A DNA stretch of 64,000 nt from G942493375 sp942493375 (GCA_942493375.1 OW818698.1:5890001-5954000), one strand, 5' to 3'. Positions 8,371 to 17,133 are shown, counted from the first letter of the stretch. The notes: generated by a model from the letters alone, not told the origin. Numbers and translations are program-made.

Positions 8371-9720
8371 TTATGCAGCATCACTTTCTTCGGCTGTTTG
8401 GGATTCGTAGAATTTTTCCAGGAAGTGGTGGCATTGCTGTGGACGGTATAAGCCGTTCAAAATTGCTTTTGCCATCGCATCGCATGAATAGAAGCCGCAG
8501 GCTCCGCAGTTCTTTTTGTCTGACTTTACTACTTTTCCCATTTCCTCATGAAGGACTTCAGTCATGTCCGGAGTTGGTTCTTCCATAGACGTGAACCATT
8601 CGGACTTGTCTGTGTAGGTCCTGGAGAAATCAATGTCTTCCATCGATTTGAGGGTCTCTTCCAGCCGTTCACTGTCATCTGGTGACGCATAATGGTTTGC
8701 CATATGCTTCTCCAGACGGTCAGCCTGAAGTTTTTGAACTTCGCTAGTGCTCCGTTCGTCGTATATCACGCCTGTGCCTCTGTTGCAGCCGTGGAGGCAG
8801 TTGAGTATGTCGACTACGATTACATCGCTGTCGCCCTTCTCGACTTCTTTTTCCAGTTCCTCAAGGTACTCTTCATATATTTCGGCGCCTTCAGTCCGTC
8901 TGACCTGATTGATCCTCAGTGGGACATTGTAACGCTTGAAAGTTTCATAGAGTCCACCAGGCTGAGAATACAACAGTCCGCGTTCCGCTTCCATAGGACC
9001 ATCAAATGGAACTGCATCGAAACTGGCTAAATCTATGCCATTTTCTTCAATGTATTTCTTCAGGTTGGTCAGCGTTACGTTGTAGTTTACGCGTTCTTTT
9101 GTATTGGGATCATCGAACTCACGCTTTTTTCCAAAGCACGGGCTGATGAATGCCAGTTTCATTCCGGGATGGTTGTGGTGCACCCAGCACGCCATATCCA
9201 TCGTAGGACTTCCAGTGGGCGCCAGGTGAGGTATAAGTTTTGGTTTATATATTTCTATGTAGGAAACAACTGCTGGGCAAGGCTGAGAAATAATTGGTGT
9301 TTTGGCTCCGTTTTTGACGGCTTGAAGATACTGGTAAGTGGTGATTTCTGCTCCGAATGAGACATCGAAGTTCATCTTGACTCCCAGACTCTTTAGCCAG
9401 GCCAGCAGGTTCTCTAACTGTCCAGGGAAGTTGACATCAACAGCGGGGGCTACCAGTGTTCCAATAGGAACTCCGGCTGCCAGATCTTCCATGAATCTCT
9501 GGGTGTCGTCTACGATGATTCTGGCATCGTGAGAACAGGCCTTTATACACGCGCCGCAGCCTATACACAGGTTGTGGTTTACCAGAATACCTTTACTGGT
9601 ATCTGATGCGTTGTTGCAGTATTTTGCAGGACATACGCCTATGCACCTGTGGCAGTTGACGCATTTCTCCGCATCGACATCGATAACTTGTGGCAGATTT
9701 TTTATCGTAGCATTACTCAT
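8371..9720 (-). CDS. [FeFe]-hydrogenase-like iron-sulfur protein (sensory/HfsB-type)
   Basis: 449 residues. N-terminal bacterial ferredoxin motifs at Cys20/23/26/30 and Cys52/55/58/62 precede an [FeFe]-hydrogenase large-subunit fold. The H-cluster loops are degenerate but recognisable: L1 as QPCPAVV (Cys148, one Cys instead of the TSCCP pair), L2 as SPCFGKKREF (Cys195), and L3 as LNCLHGCNRGTG (Cys308, Cys312). A C-terminal FeS domain carries Cys405, 408, 413 and 430. This layout matches the sensory or HfsB-type branch rather than a catalytic enzyme. No maturation genes (hydEFG) or small catalytic partner are in the window. The start has an AGAGGAAC site. Role in redox or hydrogen sensing is inferred from family; substrate unknown. 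Confidence 0.82.
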   Translation of the reverse strand: MSNATIKNLPQVIDVDAEKCVNCHRCIGVCPAKYCNNASDTSKGILVNHNLCIGCGACIKACSHDARIIVDDTQRFMEDLAAGVPIGTLVAPAVDVNFPGQLENLLAWLKSLGVKMNFDVSFGAEITTYQYLQAVKNGAKTPIISQPCPAVVSYIEIYKPKLIPHLAPTGSPTMDMACWVHHNHPGMKLAFISPCFGKKREFDDPNTKERVNYNVTLTNLKKYIEENGIDLASFDAVPFDGPMEAERGLLYSQPGGLYETFKRYNVPLRINQVRRTEGAEIYEEYLEELEKEVEKGDSDVIVVDILNCLHGCNRGTGVIYDERSTSEVQKLQADRLEKHMANHYASPDDSERLEETLKSMEDIDFSRTYTDKSEWFTSMEEPTPDMTEVLHEEMGKVVKSDKKNCGACGFYSCDAMAKAILNGLYRPQQCHHFLEKFYESQTAEESDAA

Positions 9721-9789
9721 CTTGTTCCTCTAGGTCTTCTTGCAGGCATTATGCCTGATCTTTCAGGCTCACATCATTCACCGTGCTTT

Positions 9790-9817
9790 GCTTTTGTCTT
9801 GAAGTAAGTACAAAAGC
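9790..9817 (-). repeat. short hairpin between the 59-aa gene and the hydrogenase-like gene
   Basis: GCTTTTGT at 9790-9797 pairs with ACAAAAGC at 9810-9817 around a 12-base loop. There is no T run after it on the minus strand, so it may be a processing or attenuation element rather than a terminator. Confidence 0.35.
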
Positions 9818-9840
9818 TTAGTGATCATGAACGATGCAGG

Positions 9841-10020
9841 TTATCCGAATTCAGCTTTGATGCGGTCATACGCCTCTTTACATTTAGCTATCGTTTCCGG
9901 GGTATCCGGCATTTCTGCCGCCTTTGCCGTTGTGATCTGAGTAAGCATCACAAATTTCATCTTTGCCGGCAGTGATATTTTACCTGCCTGCAAAACCAGC
10001 GCTAATACTTGTTGTCCCAC
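9841..10020 (-). CDS. small conserved-looking protein, 59 aa
   Basis: A 60-codon frame starting at GTG (10018-10020) with a strong AAGGAGAAG ribosome site a few bases upstream, and ending TAA at 9841. The peptide begins MGQQVLALVLQAGKISLP and ends YDRIKAEFG. It is amphipathic, has no membrane helix and has one Cys (residue 47). It lies 120 bases upstream of the hydrogenase-like gene on the same strand, so the two are probably cotranscribed. The good ribosome site and sensible composition are the main support. I do not recognise a family. It could be a small partner of the sensor protein, but nothing in the sequence proves that. Confidence 0.6.
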   Translation of the reverse strand: MGQQVLALVLQAGKISLPAKMKFVMLTQITTAKAAEMPDTPETIAKCKEAYDRIKAEFG

Positions 10021-10233
10021 GCTATACTTCTCCTTCCGCTACCGCAATATACTTAGTGGCAATATACGGCTAATCATCGTTGACTACAACCAATTATCGG
10101 GCAGATAGACATATCTCTTTAGAGTAATATTGAGCTAATATAATAAAGAAGCCTTAGGTATATATATCAGTATTTTATATATAATTAAGTAGCGCATGTC
10201 GTTCTGTCTGTAAAAATAAAGCTAGTGAGTGTA

Positions 10234-10263
10234 TTGACGTTCGGGATATTGTGATTCTATAAT
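10234..10263 (+). promoter_or_regulatory. sigma70-type promoter for the EEP-family gene
   Basis: TTGACG at 10234-10239 and TATAAT at 10258-10263 with an 18-base spacer. Transcription would start about 10269-10271, one to three bases before the ATG at 10272. There is no ribosome binding site upstream of that ATG, so the message is probably leaderless. Confidence 0.65.
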
Positions 10264-10271
10264 GATCCATC

Positions 10272-11273
10272 ATGACTACTAAATCCAAAACCATATCTGT
10301 GTTGCGCTGGATTGTTTTATGTGTGGCGTTTATTCTTCCCCTCTTCATGTCTGCTATATTTGTTCTCAGGCCTGATTCGTTTTCTGCTGTCACTATTTGG
10401 CCTGTGTGGTTCTGGTTGATTGGGGGGCTTTTCGGACTTCTGCTCTTCTCTTCTGCTATTCCCAGGCGTATGCGTTTGGTGGTTCTGGGACTGTGGCTGA
10501 TATTTGGGTTGGTCTGTTGCGATGAGCCTGTTAGTCTGCTTCGATTCCGGACATTATCTGATCTGAAGCCTGAAGTGCGGTTGGATAGTGGCATTGTTCG
10601 TGTGATTAGTCTTAACTGTGGTGGCGGATCAGCTGAAGCGCTTAATGAGGTTGTTGAGTTTCAACCTGATATAGTGTTGACTCAGGAGTCTCCCTCTTCT
10701 GAGGATGTGGCTAAGACTGCTAAGCGATTGTATGGGACCGCAGGCTCATATGTATATGGTGTTGATTCCTCGGTGATATTCAGGGGTAGGGGAACGATTG
10801 CAATGCGGGATATTAGAGGTAGTATTGTTGATGTGGAATTGAAGCCTGGATTCACTGTGAGAGTAGCAAGTGTGCATTTACCTACGCCCAGCACAAGAGC
10901 TGATTTATGGTCAAGGGACTGTTGGAGAGAGTACCAGGACATTTGGAATGAACAGAGCCGATTACTAGCAAAGTATAAAGCATTTTTGATGCAATCATCT
11001 TCACCAAAGCTCATAGGTGGGGATTTTAATTTGCCTGCCAAAGATGGGGCAACACGTAGTCTTAAGCCGGAATTGAGGGATGCCTATCCATCATCTGGAG
11101 CAGGACTATGCAATACGATAATCAACGACTATCCCATGCACAGGATTGACCAGATATGGGTGAGCAGTGAAATGCAGTCTCAGGTTATGCGCGTATTCAA
11201 AACAAAATATTCAGACCACCGGATGGTGGTCTGTGATATCAGTTTGGAGCGTTGTAAACTTCGTCGTAAGTGA
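10272..11273 (+). CDS. membrane-anchored endonuclease/exonuclease/phosphatase (EEP) family protein
   Basis: 333 residues. Three hydrophobic segments (about residues 9-32, 41-62 and 66-83) anchor a C-terminal EEP domain. Motifs of the fold are VISLNCGG (about 111-118), the metal-binding Glu139 in LTQESP, GGDFNLPA, and the terminal SDHRMVV with Asp315/His316. The family hydrolyses phosphodiesters or phosphomonoesters, including nucleic acids and phosphoinositides; the topology here resembles YafD-like proteins. Substrate is unknown. The start is chosen because a near-consensus promoter ends 8 bases upstream and the next ATG lies inside the first membrane helix. Its 3' end overlaps the convergent neighbour by 35 bases. 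Confidence 0.85.
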   Translation: MTTKSKTISVLRWIVLCVAFILPLFMSAIFVLRPDSFSAVTIWPVWFWLIGGLFGLLLFSSAIPRRMRLVVLGLWLIFGLVCCDEPVSLLRFRTLSDLKPEVRLDSGIVRVISLNCGGGSAEALNEVVEFQPDIVLTQESPSSEDVAKTAKRLYGTAGSYVYGVDSSVIFRGRGTIAMRDIRGSIVDVELKPGFTVRVASVHLPTPSTRADLWSRDCWREYQDIWNEQSRLLAKYKAFLMQSSSPKLIGGDFNLPAKDGATRSLKPELRDAYPSSGAGLCNTIINDYPMHRIDQIWVSSEMQSQVMRVFKTKYSDHRMVVCDISLERCKLRRK

Positions 11274-12720
11274 TGTCCAATATACGGTCGGGTCTGACAC
11301 GTTTGACGGTCTGTTTGTATCCATTAGACCAGGTAACTTCCACATCTACAAACCAGGACTGTTTACCAAGCCCAAAATGCAACTTGAGGTCGTTCTGGTT
11401 TCCCTGTCCTGTGCCTGCTTCTACCTGACTGGTCAGGATTGTATCTTTCTGTTTGATTCGGACTGTTGAACCGATAGCTGAGCGGTTGATTTTCTTGCCA
11501 TCTCCGTTGAGTCTGACTTCCAGCCATCGGTTGGCATTGCCCTGATTTTCGAAGAGTTTCCCTGCGCTGATAAGGTCCAGGTCACCATCGTTGTCATAAT
11601 CTGCCCAGGCTGCCTGGTAGGTCGGAGGCAGGTCAGCTACTCCTGCGGCCTTTGTCGCATCGGTGAACGCAAAATTTCCGTCATTGTGGAACAGCACTGT
11701 ATTGTTCGGCTTTCCGAACGATGCCACGCCGTAAACGGTCGTGAAGACTAGATCCAAGAATCCATCGTTATCATAATCACCAGCAGCAGGACTTGCATAT
11801 GATTCCTGGTAATATACACCGCAGGGACCCATGTTCTTGAATTTAAACAAATGACCTGCCCCAAGATTTTTCAGGAACCTGGACTTGGGTTGGTCTCCAC
11901 GGTCGTCTACATGTGCAAAGTTACCTGCGAAGATGTCCATGTTACCATCGTTGTCGAAGTCTCCCCATGCAGCGCCGATAGAATGCCCTCCATCGAATCC
12001 GGGCGAAGTAGCGTCAACGCCAAACTCCACTGCAACATCCCTGAATTTCCCAACCCCATAGCCCAGCCACAACACATTGGGTTGCAGACGATAGTTAGAT
12101 ACATAGATATCGAGTCTGGTGTCCTGGTTGAAATCGCAGGCAGTAACTCCGCGGGCCCGGTATTTGACCTCACTCCAGTCAAGCACAAATGACTTGCCTT
12201 TCTGGTTCATCAGGATCATATTTGGAAAAGTGGAGTCAGTATCCCAGACTTCATAACCACCGATGTACAGGTCGATGAAGCCATCATTATTGAAATCTCC
12301 CCAACAGGCGCCAAGTGATGAACACGGAGGAAGCTCTGGCAGTTTTACCTCTGTGAAATCTTTACCGGCATTGTTGTGGTAGAGTTTTAGAGCTGAGTAG
12401 GAGAAAAAGTCTGCAAAACCGTCATTATCGAAGTCACCAGCTACAGCATTGGGTATATCTGCAACTTTGGTGAATCCTTTGCCTGCATTGTTTTTCCATA
12501 ACCCCCCGGATGCACACAAGTCTGTCCATCCATCGTTGTTGTAGTCAACCCAGCAGGCTGAGTCTGTAGAAATGGCTAGTCCCAGGTCGCTGGTGCGGTC
12601 CTTAAAGACCGTTGTGGGTTGGGTGGCAGTGCTGGACGGCATGGTAGATAAAACACAAACTGTGATGGTTGATGCAACAAAAACTGCAGATAAACGTGCG
12701 ATCAATGGAAAGTGTGACAT
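11239..12720 (-). CDS. secreted FG-GAP/VCBS repeat protein with ASPIC/UnbV domain
   Basis: 493 residues with a signal peptide (about 1-33). Seven or more FG-GAP type calcium motifs follow, such as DYNNDGWTDL, DFDNDGFADF, DFNNDGFIDLY, DFDNDGNMDIF, DYDNDGFLDL and DYDNDGDLDL, giving a beta-propeller. Residues from about 395 on (NRWLEVRLNGDGKKINRSAIG, then DVEVTWSNGYKQTV) fit the ASPIC/UnbV domain often attached to such propellers in environmental bacteria. The function is probably extracellular binding or adhesion. The start at 12720 gives an intact signal peptide. The C-terminal codons overlap the convergent EEP gene. Confidence 0.88.
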   Translation of the reverse strand: MSHFPLIARLSAVFVASTITVCVLSTMPSSTATQPTTVFKDRTSDLGLAISTDSACWVDYNNDGWTDLCASGGLWKNNAGKGFTKVADIPNAVAGDFDNDGFADFFSYSALKLYHNNAGKDFTEVKLPELPPCSSLGACWGDFNNDGFIDLYIGGYEVWDTDSTFPNMILMNQKGKSFVLDWSEVKYRARGVTACDFNQDTRLDIYVSNYRLQPNVLWLGYGVGKFRDVAVEFGVDATSPGFDGGHSIGAAWGDFDNDGNMDIFAGNFAHVDDRGDQPKSRFLKNLGAGHLFKFKNMGPCGVYYQESYASPAAGDYDNDGFLDLVFTTVYGVASFGKPNNTVLFHNDGNFAFTDATKAAGVADLPPTYQAAWADYDNDGDLDLISAGKLFENQGNANRWLEVRLNGDGKKINRSAIGSTVRIKQKDTILTSQVEAGTGQGNQNDLKLHFGLGKQSWFVDVEVTWSNGYKQTVKRVRPDRILDITYDEVYNAPN

Positions 12721-12766
12721 AGATTGATGCTCCTACAATCGGCGGTTCCAGTTGGAATGTATAAGA

Positions 12767-12803
12767 GAAAGGCCCCGCAGCCTAAATAGCCACGGAGCCT
12801 TTC
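12767..12803 (-). terminator. terminator of the DUF4352-like gene
   Basis: GAAAGGCCCCG at 12767-12777 and CGGAGCCTTTC at 12793-12803 form an 11-bp stem with one mismatch around a 15-base loop. On the minus strand it is followed by a TCTC/T-rich stretch and lies 20 bases after the stop at 12824. Confidence 0.6.
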
Positions 12804-12823
12804 ATATCTCGCTTGCCGGAAGT

Positions 12824-13840
12824 CTATCCCTCGCCGGATTTCGAAACTAAGTACTTATAAACCAATTTGTTCCTGGTATTGATCGTCAATACATCCGGAT
12901 TGCTTTCTGCTTTAATCTCGAAGATATAAACTATATTAGTCTCTTCGCCTGAGTCGATTTTTAAATTGCTTACTTTTTCAAAGAACTTGGCATCAAACAC
13001 ATTCTGGAACCATTTGCCTGAACCGGCATCTGTGGTAAGCTCCGGTTTTAATGCGGTCCAGCCTACATTAATATCACGGGGAGATACATTCTTTAATGTA
13101 ACATTAACTAGTGCCAAAGCTTTGTTTTTTCCTGGTTTGGCATCACCGACTGTTTCTGTTTTAACTTCAACAGAGTTGACTTTAAAATCGAAATCGTCAG
13201 CATGGTAATACGTTTCAAAAGATCCACTGATTGTTGACATTACAGTAGCGCCTGTTGTATCGGAAGGGTCTGCATATTCCGTAGGCAGTGGTTTGACTTT
13301 ACCTCTCAAATCATATCGCAGCACCAGTCCCGGTCCACGCTTGACTATGAGTTTGGGAACTTCACCATTTGCTCCAACTCTTATAATTGTATATACTTCA
13401 GCTCTCTGGGCTGGTTTCAATCGCATGTTGAGTTTCTTTTTATTGGTTTCTTGTCCTATATTTTGAATAAATTCGTGGTTTGCATCTTCCGAGTCAACTG
13501 CTGTGAAATAGAATGTATTCCACCCTATTGTTTGTTCTCTCTTTTCAGGATTGTGGACAGTGTAGTGGAGAACAAGAAGCTTTTCGTTGTCTTTTGGGAA
13601 GTATACTTCACTATCTATAAGAACCTGCCCTACAGTGTATTCAGCACTCTTGAGAGTGATGTTCATCTTACTGCCTTTATTACCAAGGCTGTATGGCCTC
13701 TTGAAGACACCGTCACCACCTGCCCACTGTGTTGTGCCAATAGCACCGATTTTAGGTTTTGCAGCCACGCAGCTTGTGGACACCAGACCGGTTGTGATCA
13801 ACGAAATAGCCAGACTCGCGATTATTATGTTTTTCTTCAT
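12824..13840 (-). CDS. secreted two-domain DUF4352-like protein
   Basis: About 338 residues. The N-terminal hydrophobic segment is an export signal; a Cys in VSTSC near residue 25 could be a weak lipobox. Two similar immunoglobulin-like halves follow. Each has the pattern of DUF4352/Telomerase-immunoprotective-like domains: a short strand with an induced-variable phrase, LVLHYTVHNPEKREQTIGW in the first half and LALVNVTLKNVSPRDINVGW in the second, then an IYTIIRV or NIVYIFEI strand. The internal duplication is visible by eye. GGAGG lies 6 bases before the second ATG (13840), favouring it over 13843. Function unknown; extracellular or periplasmic. Confidence 0.72.
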   Translation of the reverse strand: MKKNIIIASLAISLITTGLVSTSCVAAKPKIGAIGTTQWAGGDGVFKRPYSLGNKGSKMNITLKSAEYTVGQVLIDSEVYFPKDNEKLLVLHYTVHNPEKREQTIGWNTFYFTAVDSEDANHEFIQNIGQETNKKKLNMRLKPAQRAEVYTIIRVGANGEVPKLIVKRGPGLVLRYDLRGKVKPLPTEYADPSDTTGATVMSTISGSFETYYHADDFDFKVNSVEVKTETVGDAKPGKNKALALVNVTLKNVSPRDINVGWTALKPELTTDAGSGKWFQNVFDAKFFEKVSNLKIDSGEETNIVYIFEIKAESNPDVLTINTRNKLVYKYLVSKSGEG

Positions 13841-14062
13841 CATTTGCCTCCAATTGAAGTAATTTCAATATGTATAAACCTATACGGTGTTTTCAGATGA
13901 TGCATACAATATACTTGGTTGCAAGCTACGAAGCTATTATACTATACGGTTCATATTACGACTAGTCTGCATTGTTTACACAAAATCAATTCACATGCAT
14001 CGAACCGTAATTCGTTGCAATCCTCCGTATTCAACATTAATAAGGTATTCCAAATAGTGTGC

Positions 14063-14094
14063 AAAAAAAAGACCTCCGCATATATGCGAAGGTC
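14063..14094 (-). terminator. rho-independent terminator of the PEP-CTERM gene
   Basis: A near-palindromic stem GACCTCCGCATA/TATGCGAAGGTC at 14071-14094 is followed on the minus strand by eight T residues (14070-14063). It lies 28 bases past the stop of the minus-strand gene at 14123. Confidence 0.85.
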
Positions 14095-14122
14095 AAATAT
14101 TTAAGTCTATTTGGGAATATAT

Positions 14123-15178
14123 CTACTTGCGCAAGCTTTTGAGCTTTCCGAGCCCAATCATTAATACCGGCAATCCGAAGCCAAGCAGGGTTGCTGGTTC
14201 TGGAACAGCTTGGGGAGCACCAGGAAGCGCTGACGATACTAACAGCCTATCCTGAATGACACTGGTGCTTCCATATGCTTGGTCAGTTATCCAAATACGA
14301 CCATCTGCCCCGATATCAATACCTCCCCATCCCGCTGCGGTGCCTCGAGTGTATGCATTGGCATCCAGGGTTGAGATAGTAATGTCTTCTACAAAACCGA
14401 TGCTGCTTGTGCTGAACACGGCAATCTTGGAGTCGGCCCCATTGTACGAGGTTACATAAGCATTTCCACCATATAGCGCGACATCCATTGCCCCGGTTAC
14501 GTCTGCTGAGGATACGGCGGCAAGGTCCGCACTGATTTTGTAGAGCTTGCTGTCGTCCCTGCTTGTGACAAAGATGCTGCCATCATTTGCAACTGTCAGG
14601 CCACGAAGTATACCTGATCCACCAGCAAGTGTGTAGGTGCCGTTAACACCGAATGAAGTGTCCAGAATCATATTAGTGGGATCGTTAACATTGTAGCGAT
14701 TAATTCGGCCAGATGTCTCTGAAGATGCATAAACAAAGTAGTCCGAACCGCTTCTGTATGTGGCTATTCCGCCAAAAAAGTAATCGGGAACAGACACGCT
14801 GCTGAATGCGGCACCCAAGGTGGCATTATGCACAAATAGACTACCTGAATTACCCCCGCTCAAGCGGTTGCCGACATACACATAACCCCTGTCATCGGTA
14901 GCTATACTTTTAGGTTGATCATTAGATCCGCCACGAGTGTTGAGCTGCGTGTATGGATCAACAGTGCTAACTCTTACTACATCGCGGTATCCCCCGGTTT
15001 TCTGTATGTAGCCAAAATAAACCGAGTCATTTCCTGTCTGTTGTGCAAGAGCCAATGATCGCATCTGATTTGTCAGAGTCGATGCATGGTCGACTGCCGT
15101 CTCCCATGTTAATGCCTGGGCGGCAATGCCCAAGGACAATAACAAAACGGCCATAACAATAGGTATTAACTTACGCAT
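14123..15178 (-). CDS. PEP-CTERM sorting-domain protein with beta-propeller-like body
   Basis: 351 residues from ATG 15178, which has GAAGGG upstream and puts the signal peptide (MRKLIPIVMAVLLLSLG) at the N-terminus; an in-frame ATG 27 codons upstream would bury it. The body has repeated blades with phrases such as SIATDDRGYVYVGNR, GLTVANDGSIFVTSR and IDIGADGRIWITD, as in NHL/SMP-30 type propellers. The C-terminus is a classical PEP-CTERM: VPEPATLLGFG, a hydrophobic helix, then LKSLRK. Such proteins are recognised by exosortase and exported to the surface or exopolysaccharide. The exosortase is not in this window. The gene ends in a strong terminator and stands alone. Confidence 0.88.
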   Translation of the reverse strand: MRKLIPIVMAVLLLSLGIAAQALTWETAVDHASTLTNQMRSLALAQQTGNDSVYFGYIQKTGGYRDVVRVSTVDPYTQLNTRGGSNDQPKSIATDDRGYVYVGNRLSGGNSGSLFVHNATLGAAFSSVSVPDYFFGGIATYRSGSDYFVYASSETSGRINRYNVNDPTNMILDTSFGVNGTYTLAGGSGILRGLTVANDGSIFVTSRDDSKLYKISADLAAVSSADVTGAMDVALYGGNAYVTSYNGADSKIAVFSTSSIGFVEDITISTLDANAYTRGTAAGWGGIDIGADGRIWITDQAYGSTSVIQDRLLVSSALPGAPQAVPEPATLLGFGLPVLMIGLGKLKSLRK

Positions 15179-15481
15179 TTTTTTCCCTTCGGATATTTTT
15201 TTAGTAGGAACCAATTGTGGCGTCCTCCAAAGAAATTCATGTCGCAAGAATAATGCCAAACCTAAAAAATAGCGAAAAAATGTTAAACAAATATTTATTT
15301 AGAAACTATTGGTTGAATAATAGAATGGTATGTCTTGTGTGCATTGAAGATATACAAATATTTGTGCATCGTCTAACTCGGTACCCTACCATTACACTAT
15401 ATATGTATATGCTACGATAAGCAGTGAGTCAAGTTACCGTAGCATAAAAACAATGTGTGGATAGGTTAAACAGGTATAATA
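15179..15481. other. 303-bp intergenic region, AT-rich, no gene recognised
   Basis: The region separates the PEP-CTERM gene from apt. The minus-strand stretch near 15407-15372 has a D-arm-like TAGTGTAATGGTAG, but no cloverleaf can be completed around it. It could be a decayed tRNA. Promoter elements for the PEP-CTERM gene presumably lie near 15200-15330, but none is clear. Confidence 0.4.
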
Positions 15482-16015
15482 TCAATACTTAATTATTGAA
15501 TCCACATGGTAACCTTCCAGTGCCTTACGGCCGTTTAAGGCTTCCAGCTCTATCATGAAGCTCAATCCTACTACTGTTCCGCCCAGTTGTTCAATTAGTT
15601 TGCAGCAGGCTGCAGCGGTGCCTCCTGTGGCCAACAGATCGTCTATTATCGCGACCCTCATGCCTGGTTGAATTGCGTCTTTATGCATTTCCAGGACAGC
15701 TGTTCCATATTCCAGTGTGTATTCAGCCCTTACTGTCTCACATGGGAGTTTGCCGGGTTTTCTGGCGGGGACGAAACCTACGCCCATGTCCATTGCAACA
15801 GGAGTTGCCAGCATGAAACCTCTGGATTCGATTCCGACGATCAGATCCGGATGCATCAAACGGACAGCAGCCCTGACAGTGTGAATCACCTGGTGGAATA
15901 TCAGCGGATGTTGCAGCACGGGTGTGATATCACGGAAGATAATCCCTTTTTCAGGGAAATCAGGTATGTCCCGTATCAGGCTCTTTAGTTGTTCAGGATT
16001 GACCAGTTCAGCCAT
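15482..16015 (-). CDS. apt: adenine phosphoribosyltransferase
   Basis: 177 residues from ATG 16015, chosen because GGAGAA lies just upstream and because family members start with a short helix before IPDFPEKGIIFRDITP; an upstream in-frame ATG adds 22 unrelated residues. The PRPP-binding loop VAIIDDLLATGGTAAA is intact, as are VGIESRGFM and KPGKLPCETVRAEYTLEYG. It converts adenine plus PRPP to AMP in the cytoplasm. It is the last gene of the M16 protease-mtnA-apt operon. Together with mtnA it would recycle both products of 5'-methylthioadenosine phosphorolysis. Confidence 0.95.
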   Translation of the reverse strand: MAELVNPEQLKSLIRDIPDFPEKGIIFRDITPVLQHPLIFHQVIHTVRAAVRLMHPDLIVGIESRGFMLATPVAMDMGVGFVPARKPGKLPCETVRAEYTLEYGTAVLEMHKDAIQPGMRVAIIDDLLATGGTAAACCKLIEQLGGTVVGLSFMIELEALNGRKALEGYHVDSIIKY

Positions 16016-16041
16016 TTGTTTTCTCCATAGTTGTTGGTGAA

Positions 16042-16093
16042 GATGCAGGCAGGATGCCCGTATCACAAGATAGGCAGGCAAGATGCCTGCATC
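16042..16093. repeat. inverted/tandem repeat between mtnA and apt
   Basis: GATGCAGGCA at 16042-16051 is the inverse of TGCCTGCATC at 16084-16093. Read on the minus strand it is also two tandem imperfect hairpin units, GCAGGCATCTTGCCTGC and CGGGCATCCTGCCTGC, each introduced by GTGAT. The stems therefore keep pairing while bases differ. It sits in the 89-base spacer and may tune apt expression or be a repeat insertion. Confidence 0.6.
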
Positions 16094-16104
16094 ACAATAT
16101 CATA

Positions 16105-17133
16105 TTAGGTTAGTTTCCAATTATACGGGGGATAGGCAATTCCCTTCTCTGTGATGATTGCTGTAACTAATTCTGCTGGTGTTACATCGAATGAAGGATT
16201 TATGGTCTTTACACCTGCCGGAGCAATTCTGATGCCGTCTATGTGTGTGACCTCATCATTGGAACGTTCTTCAATGGGTATGCCTTCACCGGTTTCAAGA
16301 TTCATATCTATGGTTGACATAGGAGCAGCTACATAGAATGGGATATTATGGTATCTGGCAGCTACGGCTACGGAGTATGTGCCTATTTTGTTTGCAGTGT
16401 CTCCGTTGGCTGCAATTCTATCTGCTCCGACTACTACTGCCTGGATTTTTCCGGTTCTCATGAGGCTGGCGGCCATGTTGTCTGCTATGAGAGTTACGTC
16501 AATACCATCCTGCATCAGTTCGTAGCATGTGAGTTTCATACCCTGCAGTCTGGGTCTTGTTTCATCGGAGTAAACCCTTATGATCTTGCCGGATTCTACA
16601 GCTGCCCGGATGACTCCCAGGGCTGTCCCATATCCTACACATGCCAATGCTCCGGCGTTACAGTGGGTCAATACACCGGAGTCATCTGCCAGCAGCTCTG
16701 ATCCATGCTGACCAAGTGTTTTGTTTGTTTCTTCGTCTTCATCAAGGAGTCTACTTGCCAGTGTGTCCAGCCTGGTTATTATTGCATCAGGTCCATTTCC
16801 ATCGTCTGCTGCCTTTTTAGCTTCAGAGAGCATTCTGTCTATACCCCAGGCAAGATTGACTGCTGTAGGCCTTGTGGCGTTGAGTAAAGCTCCTGCAACG
16901 CGAAGGTCCTCAAGCAGTGCGATTGACGATGCTGCAGATGAGCACCTGGCAGCTATTGCCATCCCTGCTGCGCCCGTGGCGCCTATTGCAGGAGCTCCAC
17001 GGACGATCATATCTTTGATGGCTGCAGCTGTGCATTCGACATCTGATATTTCAACATATCTTAGTGAACCCGGGAGAACAGTTTGATCGATCAGGGTCAA
17101 TTTACCGTTTTGATATTCTACTGTCCTTCTCAT
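16105..17133 (-). CDS. mtnA: S-methyl-5-thioribose-1-phosphate isomerase
   Basis: 342 residues, typical length. Family signatures include MIVRGAPAIGATGAAGMA, TRPTAVNLAWGIDRM, LTHCNAGALACVGYGTALG with catalytic Cys158, YSDETRPRLQGMKLTCYEL, and VVVGADRIAANGDTANKIGT with catalytic Asp238. It isomerises methylthioribose-1-phosphate to methylthioribulose-1-phosphate in the methionine salvage pathway. Other members of the eIF2B-related family lack this Cys/Asp pair, so the assignment is firm. The ATG overlaps the M16 protease stop by four bases, so translation is coupled. Confidence 0.95.
   Translation of the reverse strand: MRRTVEYQNGKLTLIDQTVLPGSLRYVEISDVECTAAAIKDMIVRGAPAIGATGAAGMAIAARCSSAASSIALLEDLRVAGALLNATRPTAVNLAWGIDRMLSEAKKAADDGNGPDAIITRLDTLASRLLDEDEETNKTLGQHGSELLADDSGVLTHCNAGALACVGYGTALGVIRAAVESGKIIRVYSDETRPRLQGMKLTCYELMQDGIDVTLIADNMAASLMRTGKIQAVVVGADRIAANGDTANKIGTYSVAVAARYHNIPFYVAAPMSTIDMNLETGEGIPIEERSNDEVTHIDGIRIAPAGVKTINPSFDVTPAELVTAIITEKGIAYPPYNWKLT

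Noticed and set aside
15372..15407. tRNA-like D-arm (TAGTGTAATGGTAG on the minus strand)
   Set aside because: No acceptor, anticodon or T arm could be completed around it.
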